64,000 bases of DNA. Origin: Parascedosporium putredinis. Its lineage: Eukaryota; Ascomycota; Sordariomycetes; Microascales; Microascaceae. Shown one piece after another: positions 31,807 to 44,926 of the stretch. The notes below the pieces were generated by a model. That model ran no database searches. It was not told the DNA's origin and was given only the letters and a program-made list of their open reading frames with translations. Positions within the stretch are counted from its first letter, which is position 1; every line of letters begins with the position of its first letter. The stretch is taken from assembly GCA_949357655.1 (NCBI GenBank), contig CASHTG010000011.1:496001-560000 (forward strand), given 5' to 3'. A program made the translations under genes and the position numbers.

Positions 31807-34800
31807 GTCCTGAGGTCACCGAGCCGAAAGGAAAGCGGGGAGGGGATTGTCTTGTCCTACCTCAACACGGCAGGGAGGGAGGCGATAGGCACAGCCAAAA
31901 ATTCGCCTCTTGCTAGCAGCATCTCGAAGACATGCACCTCCTTACCAACAACTCAACCTGCAGTCAGCGTCATGTGATTCGAACCCATCGCCCAATAGTG
32001 TTGGGAAAATGGTGAATGAATCAGAGTTACACAGCTGCTTGATCGAATTAGCGAGGAGATGTGCGGCGAATGAAAACACACCCAACGCCATCCATGAAGC
32101 TATCTAGCCGTGGAAAGTGGCAGGAGATTGCGAAAAGGGGGACCGCTACATCCTGGTCACTTTCTCTGGATATTCAATAGAGTGGGTGCTCAGCCGCATC
32201 TCAATTTTCATGGCCTTGTCAAGTTTTTAAGGGCCTGCGACTTGATCATTGGCCTCACATCTGCACCAGTAGTAGCATCGGCAACTGATCAATCCCTTGG
32301 AGGGGATAGGGCTACCCTTAACTAGAAGCAGGCTTCTTTACCAGGTACAAAACGGATGATTCGAAGAATCCGCGGCGTAAGCTCTGCACAAGTGACTTTG
32401 TGTTATGCGGAGGAGGATCTCTTGATCGAAGAGTGACAATCCTTGATAGCTTCCAGTGTATGTTGACCCACAAAAAGACTCGCTGGTCTCTACAAGGGAG
32501 TGTATGAGACTCCAACAGTCCAGCGGGAGTTATTGAGGAAGTGGCAAAGGGGCATTCCCACCCAGAACGGCAACTCAACAGGATCTTCCAGGACACGCAT
32601 TCAGCTCACGTCCGTGGCAACCATCATCCAATCTCAGCATTAAGCTAATGTACGTCCCGTTGTTTATGCCTGATCCCACCGAGATCCTTGCTTCGTCTTT
32701 GCCACCCCATGGTCCCTTTCGGGCATCAAGCTACTCTCGCTTCACCTCTAATTCGCGGCTTGGCCTCCCAATAGACTAGTCCGATACTCCCTTTCAGCCC
32801 CATTCTTCAGTTCGCTTATCCCCTTTGCATAACACGACTGTCCTAATGTCGGCGAATAACAAACGGCACAACCTCGAGCCATCATGTCGGATGGCGAGGC
32901 CTCCGAAACTACGCATATGCATAATGCCAGGAACATTGGGGCCCCAGCCTCAAGTGTCCACCCTCCGTGTCTCCTTGCTTATCTTAACCCGTAGGCGAGC
33001 TTGGATACAACTGCATCCGTTGTGGCTTTAACGATGGGATGGAAACCATGATGCGATGCTACGGCGGTTACGAGCTCGCTTCTCCTGCGCATAGTGCATC
33101 AAAGATGGAAACGGGGAAACTCTGCGAAGTTGGGGTAAGGTACTTGTTCAGTAGAGGCAGAGCGTCTCCCACGAGAGAGGGGCAAGGGTGTGCGCAGATG
33201 ATCAGCGGAGCAGAGTAGAGACGAGAGGTTAGGCCTGGAGGAGACGAAATCGGGGGCGGGAGTATCCTGAGACTTCAAGATTGCAGGTGGCGATGCAGCA
33301 TACCTTGCGGCTCGCGCCACGAGGAATCTCACAGTCCAACCCGCAAGACCTCCCGAGAACTCGCTTACTTGCGAGCTCCCAAGCCGCATCACGCGAGTAC
33401 AAGCAATGTGCGTCTACGTTTCTCGAAGCTATGGAGAAAGCCCTTGGGTATCAATGGTGGTAGGAAGCCACGCAGGGCCATGAACAATCAATGGCCGGAA
33501 ACTTCGCCATCACTTCATTGATACATCATCCGCAACCTAGAGACAACATAGAGATAACGTAACCAAGACCATAAGCAGCCAAAATCGTAGTGAAAGAAAA
33601 GAAAATAAGAAAAGCTCAACAGTTCTCTACCTTTCTACCTTCTCTTCATGTTCGGCCAATTCTGAGCACGATACTCATCTTGGGAGTCTCCCACCGCCTT
33701 GGCACTTGGCTGTGACTGTGGCGGCCCATAGTAGCCCCGGGACCAAGAATCTTCTATTCCCTAACCCCGTCCCAGGACCAGTTCCCATTGCCAGTTCGGA
33801 TAGATGCCTCATCGAGATGATGGATAAGTCAGTGGGGAAACAACAACGTATGCAGCTATGGCCCACTCCAAATCTAAGGCCGCCCAGGAAAATACCGCGG
33901 AGAAGCGCCCCACTGCGAAGTAGACGATAGTGGAGAATGCAAGGCCCGCATCGCCACGGGAAGGGAGGAGAGAAAATGAGGGACTGGCATTTACTAATTG
34001 CTAGCCTACCGCGAAACCGCAAGGAAGCCCGCGCGATCTGGCCGAAAGCGACGGTGCAGTGGCAGCACCGTGCTCGGTCGAATATAGGACTTGCGTCTCC
34101 ACTGGGCCCATGCCCATCACCTCGCCGCAGCAAGTTTGACAAGCTTGCAGAACAGGTTGGAGAGGTTGGAGAACCCACTTTACGACGTCGGCTCTTGGCG
34201 GGACATCTTGCTTATAGAATTGTCCCCAAGCTACATAGCGCTAAACATGACGACGAAGTTATGCTAGAACGAAATCAGGGATCGGGGAGAAGAGATAATC
34301 TACAAGTAGGGCAGTGCAGTGCGTGAACTTGGACACACTACAAGTACTAGGCTAGACATGTCGAAATCATGAACCTTGCACGAATTTCGGCTTTTGTTCG
34401 CAGCCCTAGTCACGCTAGCTGTCCAAGTGCCATTCAGGGGTGAGATGAGCGGAATAGACGGGTTGCGTAGATTGGAAGTGCGGAGAAGGGCCTACAAGTG
34501 GAGAAGCGCCGTGCCGGGCGGCGGATGACAGCGCTAGGGTCCCGTAGCTTGAAGTGTGGCTTGATGACTTTGATTTGACAGGGACCTCGGCCACTGCCGA
34601 AACAGGATTACTTTGGCGAAGCAGAGGCGGATCTATGGATGCGGAGCTAGCAAGGGGAGACAGGGGGAGGGGAGGGAATTGGGCTGGCTTCAAAGCACAA
34701 GCAAGCAAGTACAAGAGCCAGGGGAGGAGAAAAGACTACAGAAGACAAGAAAAACAAGAGAACAAGCTAGTTGTAGTAGTAGTGGTGGCAGGTAGGTACA

Positions 34801-35394
34801 GAGAGCACGCAGAAATATAGAGATGCGGGAAGGGGGCAAAGCGTGTATTTTGGCTTGTTTTTTTAGCTTGAGGAGGCGGGCCGATTCACGCATGACGACG
34901 AACTAGTTGGCTGCCAAATGAGGTGCACGTGGAGCAAAGCGCCAGAGTGAATGAAGAATGGGGGACGGGCAAAAAAGGGGGGAGGAAAGGGCATGAAGAG
35001 GGGAAAGTAAGAACGCGGACGAATAACAACCTAGTTCCTCTTCTCTCGCTCTCCGAGTTCCCCTTTCTCTGTCCGTGCCGCATGGGGAAAAGTTGGGGAA
35101 ATCTGGAGAAAAGAGCCGGCATGGTGGCTTGATCTTTTTCTTCTTCGTGGCCTGCATCTCGGTGCACTCCACACACACATGCACACTCGCGGATGCGGAA
35201 AAACAGCAGCTAAGCAAAAACCCGCCCCTCCTCGTGGCGGCTTTTGCCATCATAGGATAGTCGAGGGTTGCATACGGACCGAAAAGGTCAAGAGAGCAAG
35301 AGAGCCCCTCGCCTGGGCGCGACCGAAGCAAGAAAGGCGAAATAAAAACGGATGACGACGGCGATGTGCAGCACAGGGCGAACCCGTACACATA

Positions 35395-35432
35395 AACACA
35401 CACACATGCAACACACACACACACACCCCCAG
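35395..35432. repeat. AC dinucleotide microsatellite
   Basis: Interrupted run of AC units (acacacacacatgcaacaca... then acaccccc), likely length-variable. Confidence 0.85.
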
Positions 35433-36778
35433 GACAGATGTCGGCGAGCACTCGGACCGAGAGGTGGCCGGTGGGGCGCGCTGTTACCCAACGTCGAATC
35501 GTCCGTGATATGACCGGGTGCGCGCCTGGTGATGTGACGGCAGTGGGGAAGGGAAACGCGAATTTATGGGGGTTGGCTAGAAGCTGTCATCCATTCATTC
35601 ATCCATTCCATTCTAGAATATAGTGTTGCCCTAGTCGTAGGGCTCGTTGATGGGTTGACATGGTTGGTGGTACACCGCGGAAGGCGGTGTTTTCGCACAT
35701 CCTGTCAAGGGACAACTGGTTCGCCTGGGGTCGCAAGATCATCCGGTGCTTTGATACAATGCGACCTGCCTTCTCGAAAAGCCAGCGCGGAGAACTAATT
35801 GTCATTTCTGCCGAGGCCGTGGTAAGAGCTATACCGGCGCCAGGCCGGCCACCGCGGAATTTTGCTGGACGAGCAGTACCGCCATCAAAAGAGTTGATGG
35901 CCAATTGAAAAACTAGAAGCGAACCTGTCATTCCAAAATGGGCGTCTCCTGCACTAGACCGGTCCTTAACTTATTTGCATGACGTATTCTCTCCCTCGTC
36001 GCTCACTACGCCAAAAGAAGCAAACGAAAAGACCGCCAAATCAGAGCATCGCATAAGCAGCAATATCCCAGAGCCAAGATGGCGAGGACCATCCGAAACG
36101 AACAAGAAAGAATAGAGTGCGCTTGGACGCTGGCATGCGCACCCCAAAAGAGGGCTAGGAATGCATTGTATCCCCGAATGGCAGGTTTCGCCAACCCCAC
36201 CATCAATCATACCCAACCTGGACACGTCTTCTCTTTCCGGCCTAGTCCCCTGGATTTCTGGTCTGCCCCAGCCGATACTCCCCGCTCTCCCGACGAACGG
36301 AAGTGAAGTGGGTGGGCAATGGCCGCCAGACCTCAACCATTGCTGGATGCTCTGCGTGCCTTGCGATGGAGATGACAGGACGAGGAGAGGAGGGGAGTGG
36401 TCCTTGCAGCTTCGATCGCTTTCCCGTCTGTGGCGCAACACACGGCGTCGTACGGACTAATACTAGGCATGCAATATGAAGAACTAGAGCAGGGTGCGGC
36501 GACTTGGCCGGGCGATTGTAATTTGTTTTTTTCTTCTTTCCTTCCCTTCTCTTTGGGGGAGCTTTTCTCCACCCCCGGCCACCATGGCCAAAGTAGTCTG
36601 TCCCAGACATGTGAAGACCACCCACGCCATACTAGATGTATCCCGAATGCGTGGATACCACAATCTTTGGTTGACTGTCAGAAGGGGCGACGACCAAGGT
36701 ACTGGAACCTGGCTGGGAGACATCGCGGCCGACAGGGTCCCTCCCCGTTTCCCCAAACATCGTCAACCTCAAAAGTTT

Positions 36779-36789
36779 GATATAAATAT
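36779..36789 (+). promoter_or_regulatory. TATA-like box of the glucoamylase gene
   Basis: GATATAAATAT, about 250 bp before ATG 37035, followed by a CT-rich stretch (36820-36850) expected around the transcription start; leaves a leader of roughly 200 nt. Confidence 0.5.
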
Positions 36790-37034
36790 CCCGTCCCCAT
36801 CCGGCCTTTGATCGACAATATTTCCTCTCTCCCACTCCTCAACCAGCCTCAGTCAACCCAGTCTCCTGGATCTCAGAGCCCAACGCTTTAGAAAAAGGCC
36901 TCTTCCTCGTCTTCCGAGTGCAAGTTCAGAAACAAAAGAAAAGAGTTGTTTCCCCTCTCTTCTTTGCCCCTCCCTTTTTTTGCTGCCTTCCCTTCGCTAG
37001 CTGCTCGCTTGACCTCCGTCCCAAAACCGCAACC

Positions 37035-39248
37035 ATGCGCGCCTTCACTTCCGCCGCCCTCGTGCTCTCCGCACTCCGAGGCGCCATCGCGTGCCCCGTG
37101 AGCACCAACCCCGTCATCGACGCCTTCGTCACCAGCGAGTCCGCCATCTCCATGACGAAGCTTCTCTGCAACATTGGCGGTGGCGGCTGCGAGGCCGCCG
37201 GCATCCCCGCCGGTGTTGTCGTTGCCTCTCCTTCCAAGACTGACCCCGACTGTAAGTATCCAACTTTGCACTCTCCTCTTACACCTTGGTGTTCGAGACC
37301 TATGGCACACCCTGCAAGGCATCCGCTAACCACCCGTCTAAAGATTGGTACACCTGGACCCGTGACAGCGCCTTGGTTTTCAAGACCGTCATCGAGGAGT
37401 TCGCCTCCAAGCCCTACGATGCCTCTCTCCAGAAGAAGATTCAGGAGTACATTACCGCCCAGGCCAAGCTCCAGGGCGTGAGCAACCCTCCGGCGGCCTC
37501 GTCGACGGCAGCGGCCTCGGCGAGCCCAAGTTCTACGTCGACCTGACCCAGTTTACTGGTGCTTGGGGTAAGTCGCCTTGTCCTCCTCACTTTCCGGATT
37601 CTGGCCCTGGCCTAAAATTCCTTGTCTCTGTGATGGGATCAACGACTAATCAGAGCCTTTTGCGCAATCCTGCAGGACGTCCCCAGCGTGATGGCCCTCC
37701 CCTTCGCGCCATCGCCATGTCGCAGTACGCCAAGTGGCTCATTGACAACGGCTACCCCAAGACCGCTCAGGAGGTCGTCTGGCCCGTCATCCGCAACGAC
37801 TTGTACTACACCGCCCAGTACTGGTAAGTGTGCCCTTTTCATTCCCTCTCTTGGATACCCCCACCCAAAAACATCACTAACACGGAGGGAATTCCAGGAA
37901 CAACACCGGTTTCGATCTCTGGGAGGAAGTCAGCGGCGCCTCTTTCTTCACCACCATCAGCCAGTACCGCGCCCTCGTCGAGGGCAGCAACCTCGCCGCC
38001 CAGCTCAAGACCACCTGCAAGGCTTGCGACCAGGTCGCTCCCCACATCCTGTGCTTCGTCCAGAACTACTGGAACAACGCCGGCTACATGGTTTCCAACA
38101 GTGCGTTCACCCCCTTCCCCTTCCCTTGCCTCGAATTTCTTCACTATAAGCCCTTCTAACACGTAAGACTCCAGTCCTCACCAGCGCCTCCCGCAGCGGC
38201 AAGGACGGCAACAGCATCCTCGCCTCCATCCACTCCTACGACCCCCGCCTCGGCTGCGACGCCCTCACCTTCCAGCCCTGCTCCGACCGCGCCCTCGCCA
38301 ACCACAAGGCCGTAACCGACTCCTTCCGCTCCTGGACCATCAACAAGAACATCCCCCAGGGCACCGCCGTCGCCGTGGGCCGCTACATCGAAGACGTCTA
38401 CTACAACGGTAACCCCTGGTACCTCCTCACCCTCGCCGCCGCCGAGCAGCTCTACGACGCCGTCGCCGTCTGGAAGAACCAAGGCTCCGTCACCGTCACC
38501 GCCACCTCCCTCGCCTTTTTCAAGGACCTCGTCCCCTCCATCACCGCCGGCACCTACCAGAACGGCACCACCACCTTCACCTCGGTCGTCGACGCCGTCT
38601 TCGCCTACGCCGACGGCTACGTCAACGTCGTCAAGACCTACGTCAAGGCCGACGGCTCCATGCCCGAGCAGTTCTCCAAGACCGACGGCACCCCCTGGCC
38701 GCCCGCGACCTCACCTGGTCCTACTCCGCCTTCCTCACCGCCGCCGCCGCCCGCTCCCAGGCCCACAGCCCCCAGTTCGGCTGGCTCGCCGCCGCGCCTC
38801 AGCTCCCTCCACCTGCTCCACGCTCGCCCTCGAGGGCGCCTACGTCTCCGCCACCGCCGTTTCCTTCCCCGCTAGCCAGACCCCCGGCGGCACCGAGACC
38901 CTGACCTCCACCGCCCCCGAGCCCACCTCCACCGTCTGCCTCCACAGGGTCACTTTCCGCACGCTCTCCAAGACCGTCTGGGGCGACAGCGTCAAGGTCA
39001 TCGGCAGCATCAGCGAGCTCGGCTCTTGGAACACCGCCAACGCCAAGCCCCTTTCCGCTGACGCCTACACCGACAGCAACCCCCTCTGGCAGGCCACCAT
39101 CAGCGTCCCCGCCGGCGCCAGCTTCACCTACAAGTTCATCAAGGTCAACGATGCCGGCGCCGTCACCTGGGAGTCCGACCCCAACCGCTCCTACAGCGCT
39201 TCTACTCAGTGCAGCAGCACCGGCACTACTGGCGGTAACTGGCAGTAA
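37035..39248 (+). CDS. glucoamylase, GH15 with C-terminal CBM20
   Basis: Predicted 622 aa secreted exo-alpha-1,4-glucosidase releasing glucose from starch ends. Signal peptide MRAFTSAALVLSALRGAIA. The GH15 domain has DYWYTWTRDSALVFKTVIEE, GRPQRDGPPLRAIAMSQYAK, the general-acid region NTGFDLWEEVSGASFFTTIS and the general-base region GSMPEQFSKTDG. A starch-binding CBM20 follows from about 38935: VTFRTLSKTVWGDSVKVIGS, LGSWNTANAKPLSA, PLWQATISVPAGASFTYKFI, VTWESDPNRSY. Exons 37035-37251, 37344-37567, 37676-37823, 37898-38100 and 38175-39248, all GT..AG. One base is missing in C-runs near 37490, 38692 and 38808. Length is close to the Aspergillus niger enzyme. Very strong C-ending codon bias indicates high expression. 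Only a short linker separates the catalytic domain and CBM20. Confidence 0.95.
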
Positions 39249-39858
39249 ATCTAGCCTCCGCCGCTCGCATTTGCCTGCCTCCATTTGCTAAAATCCGAGG
39301 CGGAGCAAGAAAGCGACACCCGTACCATGGCCACTTGGCTCAATGTCGTCTTTGGCGAAGGGTTAGAAAGAAATTGATTTGGAGAAAACAAGAAGACCGA
39401 GGGATTAATTGTTGATGATGCTATTGAATGTATACATTTATTTTCTTGTACATAGAAGAAGAAACCTGTCGATATGAACTACTTACCTATCCAACACACT
39501 TCAAGACCATTGTAACTTCTCGTGCATGCGCGTAGAAACCAACTCAAGGCGTATAAGACCTCGAAAACAGAGTACATGATGAGAGCCGCTAAAAGAGTCA
39601 AAGTAAAAGCTCAACGGATTCAAGCCGAGGTCCTGGAATCTTTCATTATATTGCCGAATCCCACATTCCAAAAGAATGCTCATTCTCAAGCAACAATTAT
39701 TCCAAACGAGAAACAATCATTCATCTTCCACTACAATGGACTGAATATGATGAGTGGTTGAATTTGATCTCCTACAACAAGGAAAAGAAGCCATATTCAA
39801 CAGTGGATACGCCCCAAAATCAAATTTGAAAAGAAAAAAGTCCAAAAAAGATGTGATG
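39249..39858. other. glucoamylase 3' region
   Basis: Probable 3' UTR and spacer up to tRNA-Glu; nothing else recognisable. Confidence 0.4.
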
Positions 39859-39944
39859 CTCCCATACCAGGAATCGAACCAGGGTCTACGCTGCACACTC
39901 ATCGAGATGAGAGAGCGTTATGCTAACCACTACACCATATGGGA
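39859..39944 (-). tRNA. tRNA-Glu (CTC) with 14-nt intron
   Basis: Reading the minus strand: acceptor TCCCATA/TATGGGA, discriminator G, D-arm TAGTGGTTAGCATA, anticodon stem ACGCT/AGCGT with loop CTCTCA then an intron TCTCGATGAGTGTG inserted after position 37, and T-arm CCTGGTTCGATTCCTGG. 72 nt when the intron is removed. Confidence 0.93.
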
Positions 39945-40350
39945 TTTAGGCTTGTTGATTGATGATGGAGCCTCTCACGATGCAGGCTAAATCCATTCGA
40001 TTATTTCCTTTTTCTTTTCCTTGAAAATTAACCTTTGAGCACTTTTGTCATTATCGAACTGTATTGTATCTAGCAAAGCCGTGGCTATATATCTACAAGG
40101 GTCCAGGGAAATTAACACCACGACCCTGAGACCTCATTCAAACTCCCCGTGCTCCTTCCTCATGACTCGACCGGCTGTATCTGAAATCTAATACCCTCCG
40201 CTGCTCTTTCATTATCTTCGTCACCCTCTCTATGTCTATGTTATGCAATGCGTGTACCAAAAGCCTCCTATATGCATCGAAAAAGAAATCCAAGTCGGAC
40301 CACCTATGTACGCTGAATCAAGCTCCCCCACCTTCTCGCTTCCCCCAAGT
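39945..40350. other. intergenic spacer, no gene seen
   Basis: Between tRNA-Glu and the 3' end of the secreted-protein gene; no motif seen. Confidence 0.35.
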
Positions 40351-40982
40351 CTATTCGTAGCACCGGAAAGCAACTCGGCAGCAGCGAGAAGCAGCAATGC
40401 CACTGCAGCTCTTGCAGTACATGTTCTTGCCAAGGTCGGTCCTGCGGCCAGAGTACCAGAAGTAGCCGCTGGGGCGGAAGCCACCGCCAGTGATGGAGAG
40501 CTCGATGGTGTAGGGCAGCGCAGACCGGAGAGTATATTCGTCACTCATAGCAGAGAGGGACCATCGGAAGCCGCCAATCTTGGCGCAGGTATGGCTGTAC
40601 AGGCCCCACCAGCGCTGGTAGTCGGTGCCGGCGAGCTGGATAGAGGTCATGAGCCAAAAGTTGCAGGACTCGGGACCCGTGGGGCTGCAAAAGTTGTTGC
40701 CATGGCTGGCCCTAGGCACAAGGGGTTGGCGGCGGACTGGTCGTCCTCCGATTCGCGGTTCTGGAATTGCTCGTAGTAGGCTTCCTCGTCCGCGTCGAAG
40801 CTGATGTCGTTGAAGAGGGCCTCGATCTGCTCGGCGTCTGTAGCAGGGAGATCGGCCTGCTGCTGCTCGACTTCGGGGATGGAAACCTCTCCTGCGGTGG
40901 CCTCCGACTCGGGGGTCGGGATGGCCGCGACCGAGGCCGCGAGGAGGGAGAGGGCGGTGATGAAGGTGTTGACGAACTTCAT
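40351..40982 (-). CDS. small secreted cysteine-rich protein
   Basis: Predicted 210 aa, single exon. N-terminal signal peptide MKFVNTFITALSLLAASVAA, then an acidic pro-like region (TPESEATAGEVSIPEVEQQQ ... DADEEAYYEQFQN) and a Cys-containing domain with NNFCSPTGPESCNFWLMTSI, YQRWWGLYSHTCAKIGGFRW and KNMYCKSCSGIAASRCCRVA. I do not recognise the domain. One base is missing at a GGG run near 40709, between the pro-like region and the Cys domain; adding it gives one continuous frame. The layout (signal, acidic propeptide, Cys domain) is that of a candidate effector or antimicrobial protein, but nothing in the sequence shows activity. Confidence 0.72.
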
Positions 40983-43382
40983 TGTGTCTGTTGTTGGGAG
41001 GTGAAGGATTTTCTGGGAAGTGGTCTAGAAATGGAGGATTGTTGCTTGTAGGCGATTGTAGGTTATTAGAGTGTGTGAGTTGTAGAGAGTGGTATGAGAG
41101 TATGAAGGTGATGAATAATGAATAACAAAAATCTCATAGTTCAGGACGGGACGAGTATGGTTTATATCTTGTTTTCAAGTTATCCTCAATCTCTCCAACA
41201 TATCTCTTCTCGCGATGATATCTTCGGCTCAGACTTCACTACTGCGACAGAGCCTCTTTCGTGGGCCCGATACACTAACACGAAATGCACGTTTTGCCCG
41301 AGCCTGCAAAGAAGCTCATGCTCCTCGATCCTCTTGCTGGTGCTTCTAGCAAAGAGAGCCAATCAACGAGGTGATGTGAAGAGTCGATTAGCGACGGAGA
41401 GTTCTAACGGGGCTTAGTTCCCGGTGTTTAGGATCGAAATTCGCTTAAGCACCAATCACAAGCGGACGCATGGACAAGGGATCAATCAATTGATATTCCT
41501 TCACCAGATCTCTCGCCCAAGTTGCGCCCAAGCCACTGTGGGGCGCTTGCGCCACGGCGTTCGGGGTAAAACCAGTGCTCCAGGGCTCCTTCCTCTGGCG
41601 CACACTGGCCGTGAAGCGCCATTTTCCTTCATCTGGCAAATTGGTCGCACCCAAGCCGCTTCTAGCGGCGTGGGGTATCTGATCTTGACATCGGACATGA
41701 TACATGCTTTAATTTTAGTCTCTTTCTTTTTATAAACCCCTGATGCATCTCCATTCAGGCCTTTTTTGTTTCTTCCTTTGAAAAAGTGGATGCTCTTGAT
41801 GTTCCATGCTCTCCACCTCTCCACCGCCCCTACAGCACGAAGGAACAAAAACAGCACTACATGCTGAAGGAAGGACAGGATGGAGCTAGTCAGGCTATGT
41901 CAAGATTCGGGCCATTAGAACATTAGCAAGGGTGGCTGAACTGCAGCGAATTTTGAGAGGCTAACTTTCCTGCTTGTCTTATCACATGCTTCGAATTGTC
42001 TCTGTCTTCAATGTTGTCTCTGCTTCACTGCCCAATCTCAGCCTCCCCTTTCTCATCCTCTTGAACAGGCAAATACGAGACCTGAAATGGAAAACAACCA
42101 AGGCAAGGGTTCGATATTGAAACCCAAGTTGAATATCCCAATCACTTCTTCATTAGATCTAACGGGCAGCAATGGAAGTGGAACCTGGATGATTGGACAT
42201 TAAAGCCCTGATTCATAGCTCGATTCATCTTGGGTTCGCTATAGCCAACACTTATTGACGGACACGATGTGCGCTGGAAATGCGGCGGATTCCCTGTTGG
42301 CTGCAAGACTAGCCCGAGACGGGAGATCCCGCCTCTCCCAATAGACTTCCTTCGCGCGGGAGGGGGCGGAGGGGGCAGACAAGCAAACCAGCTCCGACAG
42401 CACGTGTGTTCGAATATTCCACCAGCCCGTACCTGCAGTGGAGAGTGAGGCAAAGTTCATCACCACAACTTGCACAGCCGAGTTTTCCAAATTACTAAGA
42501 AGGATCAATTGGAGTTACGATCGTTCCATAGCTAATTGATGCCGCTGCGAGGAATGAGGGTTTAGCTAACACGATAATCACGGTCCCATTTTAGCCGCTT
42601 GTTTACAAAATTTCTCAGCTAGTGGCAGGTAATGCACAAAAACCCCCAGTAGCGACGCCAAGACTAGGTTGACAGAGGCATTGCATCATTTTCCAACATG
42701 ACCGAGTGAGCAAGCTCGTTCTAGCGTGAAGCTGCCGCGTAGCTCCACTCACATCCCAATATTCTTGTGCAGAGGGCATTGAACCCAACAACAACAACCC
42801 AGGAACGAAAGAGAATGTGAAGGATATAAGCTTATCGCACTCAATACAGACCATTCCACGATCATTTAGTCAATAAAATGTGTTCCTCTTTCAATATTTT
42901 CTACATATGCATGCTCGTGCTGTCCTGGTGATCATGGTCGGGCAGCTTTATTTATTTTTTCCACGAGTATCACCATCTCGAAACGAAGCAAGAATGACGT
43001 CACGAGGCACAATGCACAACGCCGCCCAATCAAATCGCCAACGGAGCAAAGCTCGCGAGACGGAACCTCTTGGCTCGATGCTAAAATCCGGGTAGCTCCC
43101 GGTACCTAAGCTTTTCTGTGTTGCCGTGTCGGGCGAGAGGGTGTGCTCGGGGGCGGGGGCCACGGCGCGCCGATGACGCACCCGGAGGCACAAAGTATAT
43201 AACTTGCGCGCGAACCTCTCCATAGTGCATCGCGTGGTGTCCCACAAGGAGGAATCCGTCGCGTGATCTAGTGGTTTTTGATTTTTTTCCCCTGACTCTC
43301 CATTCCGCCCTCGACCATTTCTTCGTTTGCAACCTCCTAGCCGACCAACACCCACTCCGACTACAGGTTGTTGAGCGATAGA
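40983..43382. other. divergent intergenic region, no gene seen
   Basis: 2.4 kb between the secreted protein (minus) and the transporter (plus). There are no supportable frames. A short inverted motif GGGCGCTTGCGCC lies near 41538. Confidence 0.45.
43195..43202 (+). promoter_or_regulatory. TATA-like box of the transporter gene
   Basis: GTATATAA, 181 bp before ATG 43383. Confidence 0.4.
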
Positions 43383-44926
43383 ATGGCCTCGGGTTTCGTG
43401 ATAGCGCTGTTGAGCGCCATCCAGGCGGCCGCCTCGGTGTTGGTGACCATCGGCATCGGCGTTGCGTCGGCTCAGTTCGATCTGCTGACGCCCGAATCGG
43501 CCAAGGACATCTCCCATATCTGCGTCAATATCTTCCTACCCTGTCTGTTGATGATGAATATCGGTTCTGAGCTCAGTCCAGACAATGTTTCGGATTACCT
43601 GCCCATTTTTGGTACACAACTTCTGTCTTTCACGTAACTTGACGATTTCCGGGACCAATGCTAACTCCTTCATCCGTCCACCAGTATGGGCAATCCTCTA
43701 TTGTTCAATCACCTTGTTCTTTTCTCGCGCGATGGCCATCCTCTTCAACCTCCCGGCCTGACAGTCGCAACCGTTACGTGCAACAACACAACATCGCTGC
43801 CTCTCTTCCTCATCCAATCTCTCGACAGCACCGGCGTGCTCGACTCAATCTCCAGCGGAAACAAAAACATCGCGGACAAGCTAAGGTCCTACTTCCTCGT
43901 GTTCGCCGTCGCCAACAACATCTTCACGTTTGGCGCCGGCGAGCCTGCCATGAAGGGCTTCTCCAACGAGACGTTCTTCTCCACCCTGCGCAAGCTGCGG
44001 GAAAAGATTGTCGGCAAGACCCCAAACGACGAAGAAGCGCAGGGGAGTGACGGCGACGACGAAGACGATGACGACGAGCAAGACGGGCAACGGCCCCAAG
44101 GCTCGGGACAGGACGGAGAAACCACGCCCCTTCTCCCGCAGAATTTCATCCGCTGGGAGCAAAGGACCAAATCCCGTGTCTCCGAGCGCGCCGCCGAACT
44201 CATCGAGCCCCTTCCAGAGCCCGTAAAAAGGTTCTCGGCCTGCTCCGTTCCTTCCTAACACCTACCGCGTTCGGCGCCACAGCCGGCGCCATTATCGGCC
44301 TCGTCCCCGCGCTCCACAAGCTCTTTTTCGACCCTATGCAGGAAGGAGGATACTTCAAGGGCTGGCTCACGAGCTCTCTCAAGAACGTGGGAGAATTGTT
44401 CGTTACTCTTCAGATCATCGTGGTTGGTGTTCAGCTCAGCCTTAGCCTACGCTCCATGAAGAAGGGCGAAGATAAAGGAAACGTTCCCTGACCGCGGCTG
44501 CGTATGTTATCGGGAGCAGGTTCGTCTTGATGCCACTGTAAGTCAAGCCCCCCAACTGCGCATATCCCAAACTTCAAATCGCCATGTACTCATCTCGACC
44601 CTTTTCGTAGCCTGAGCATACCCATAATCTGGGTTCTGGCCAAGAAGACCGACGTCCTGCCTAGCGATCCGGCAGTATGGTTCGCTATGATGCTTATGCC
44701 TGTCGGCCCGCCTGCAATGAAGCTCATCGCGCTAGCCGACGTGAACGGTATTAACGGAAGGACGAGAATGTCAATCGCTAAGCTTCTTACGGTACGATCA
44801 ATCTTATATCCATTTACCATCTAAAGACAAGTATTGACACGAACGCAGTTTGCATATGCCGTCACGCCGCTGGTCGCTTTGACGGTTGTAGCCGCTCTTC
44901 GCGCCACGGAGTCCATTAAAGGGTGA
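43383..44926 (+). CDS. auxin-efflux-carrier-type membrane transporter (PF03547)
   Basis: Predicted 447 aa, about ten transmembrane segments in two bundles around a central acidic loop. The first bundle includes ALLSAIQAAASVLVTIGIGV, ISHICVNIFLPCLLMMNIG and the family-typical CNNTTSLPLFLIQSL. The loop (EEAQGSDGDDEDDDDEQDGQ) is cytosolic by analogy. The second bundle has TPTAFGATAGAIIGLVPALH, LFVTLQIIVVGVQLSLSLRS, SIPIIWVLAKK, PAVWFAMMLMPVGPPAMKLI and a last segment AYAVTPLVALTVVAAL. Exons 43383-43611, 43685-44537, 44611-44791 and 44849-44926. One base is missing near 43756 (C-run), 44226 (A-run) and 44488 (C-run); all phases close once these are restored. Fungal members are mostly uncharacterised; auxin transport should not be assumed. 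Confidence 0.88.

Larger units (their letters stand above)
31807..37034. other. 5.2-kb stretch without a supportable gene
   Basis: The longest gene-poor interval of the window. Open frames on both strands are short, overlap each other and carry no motif. It includes a dinucleotide AC repeat (35395-35432), AAG/GTAG-rich low-complexity sequence (34720-34800) and the promoter of the glucoamylase gene at its right end. Several GTGGGG/CTGGGG (CreA-type) hexamers occur, but they are too short to be evidence on their own. Confidence 0.5.

Noticed and set aside
31971..32010. A GATTCGAACCC stretch resembling the T-arm of a minus-strand tRNA
   Set aside because: No matching acceptor, D or anticodon stems could be drawn around it.
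33675..34326. Overlapping frames on both strands of about 130-170 codons
   Set aside because: No motif, and the two strands are equally open, as expected of GC-skewed non-coding DNA.
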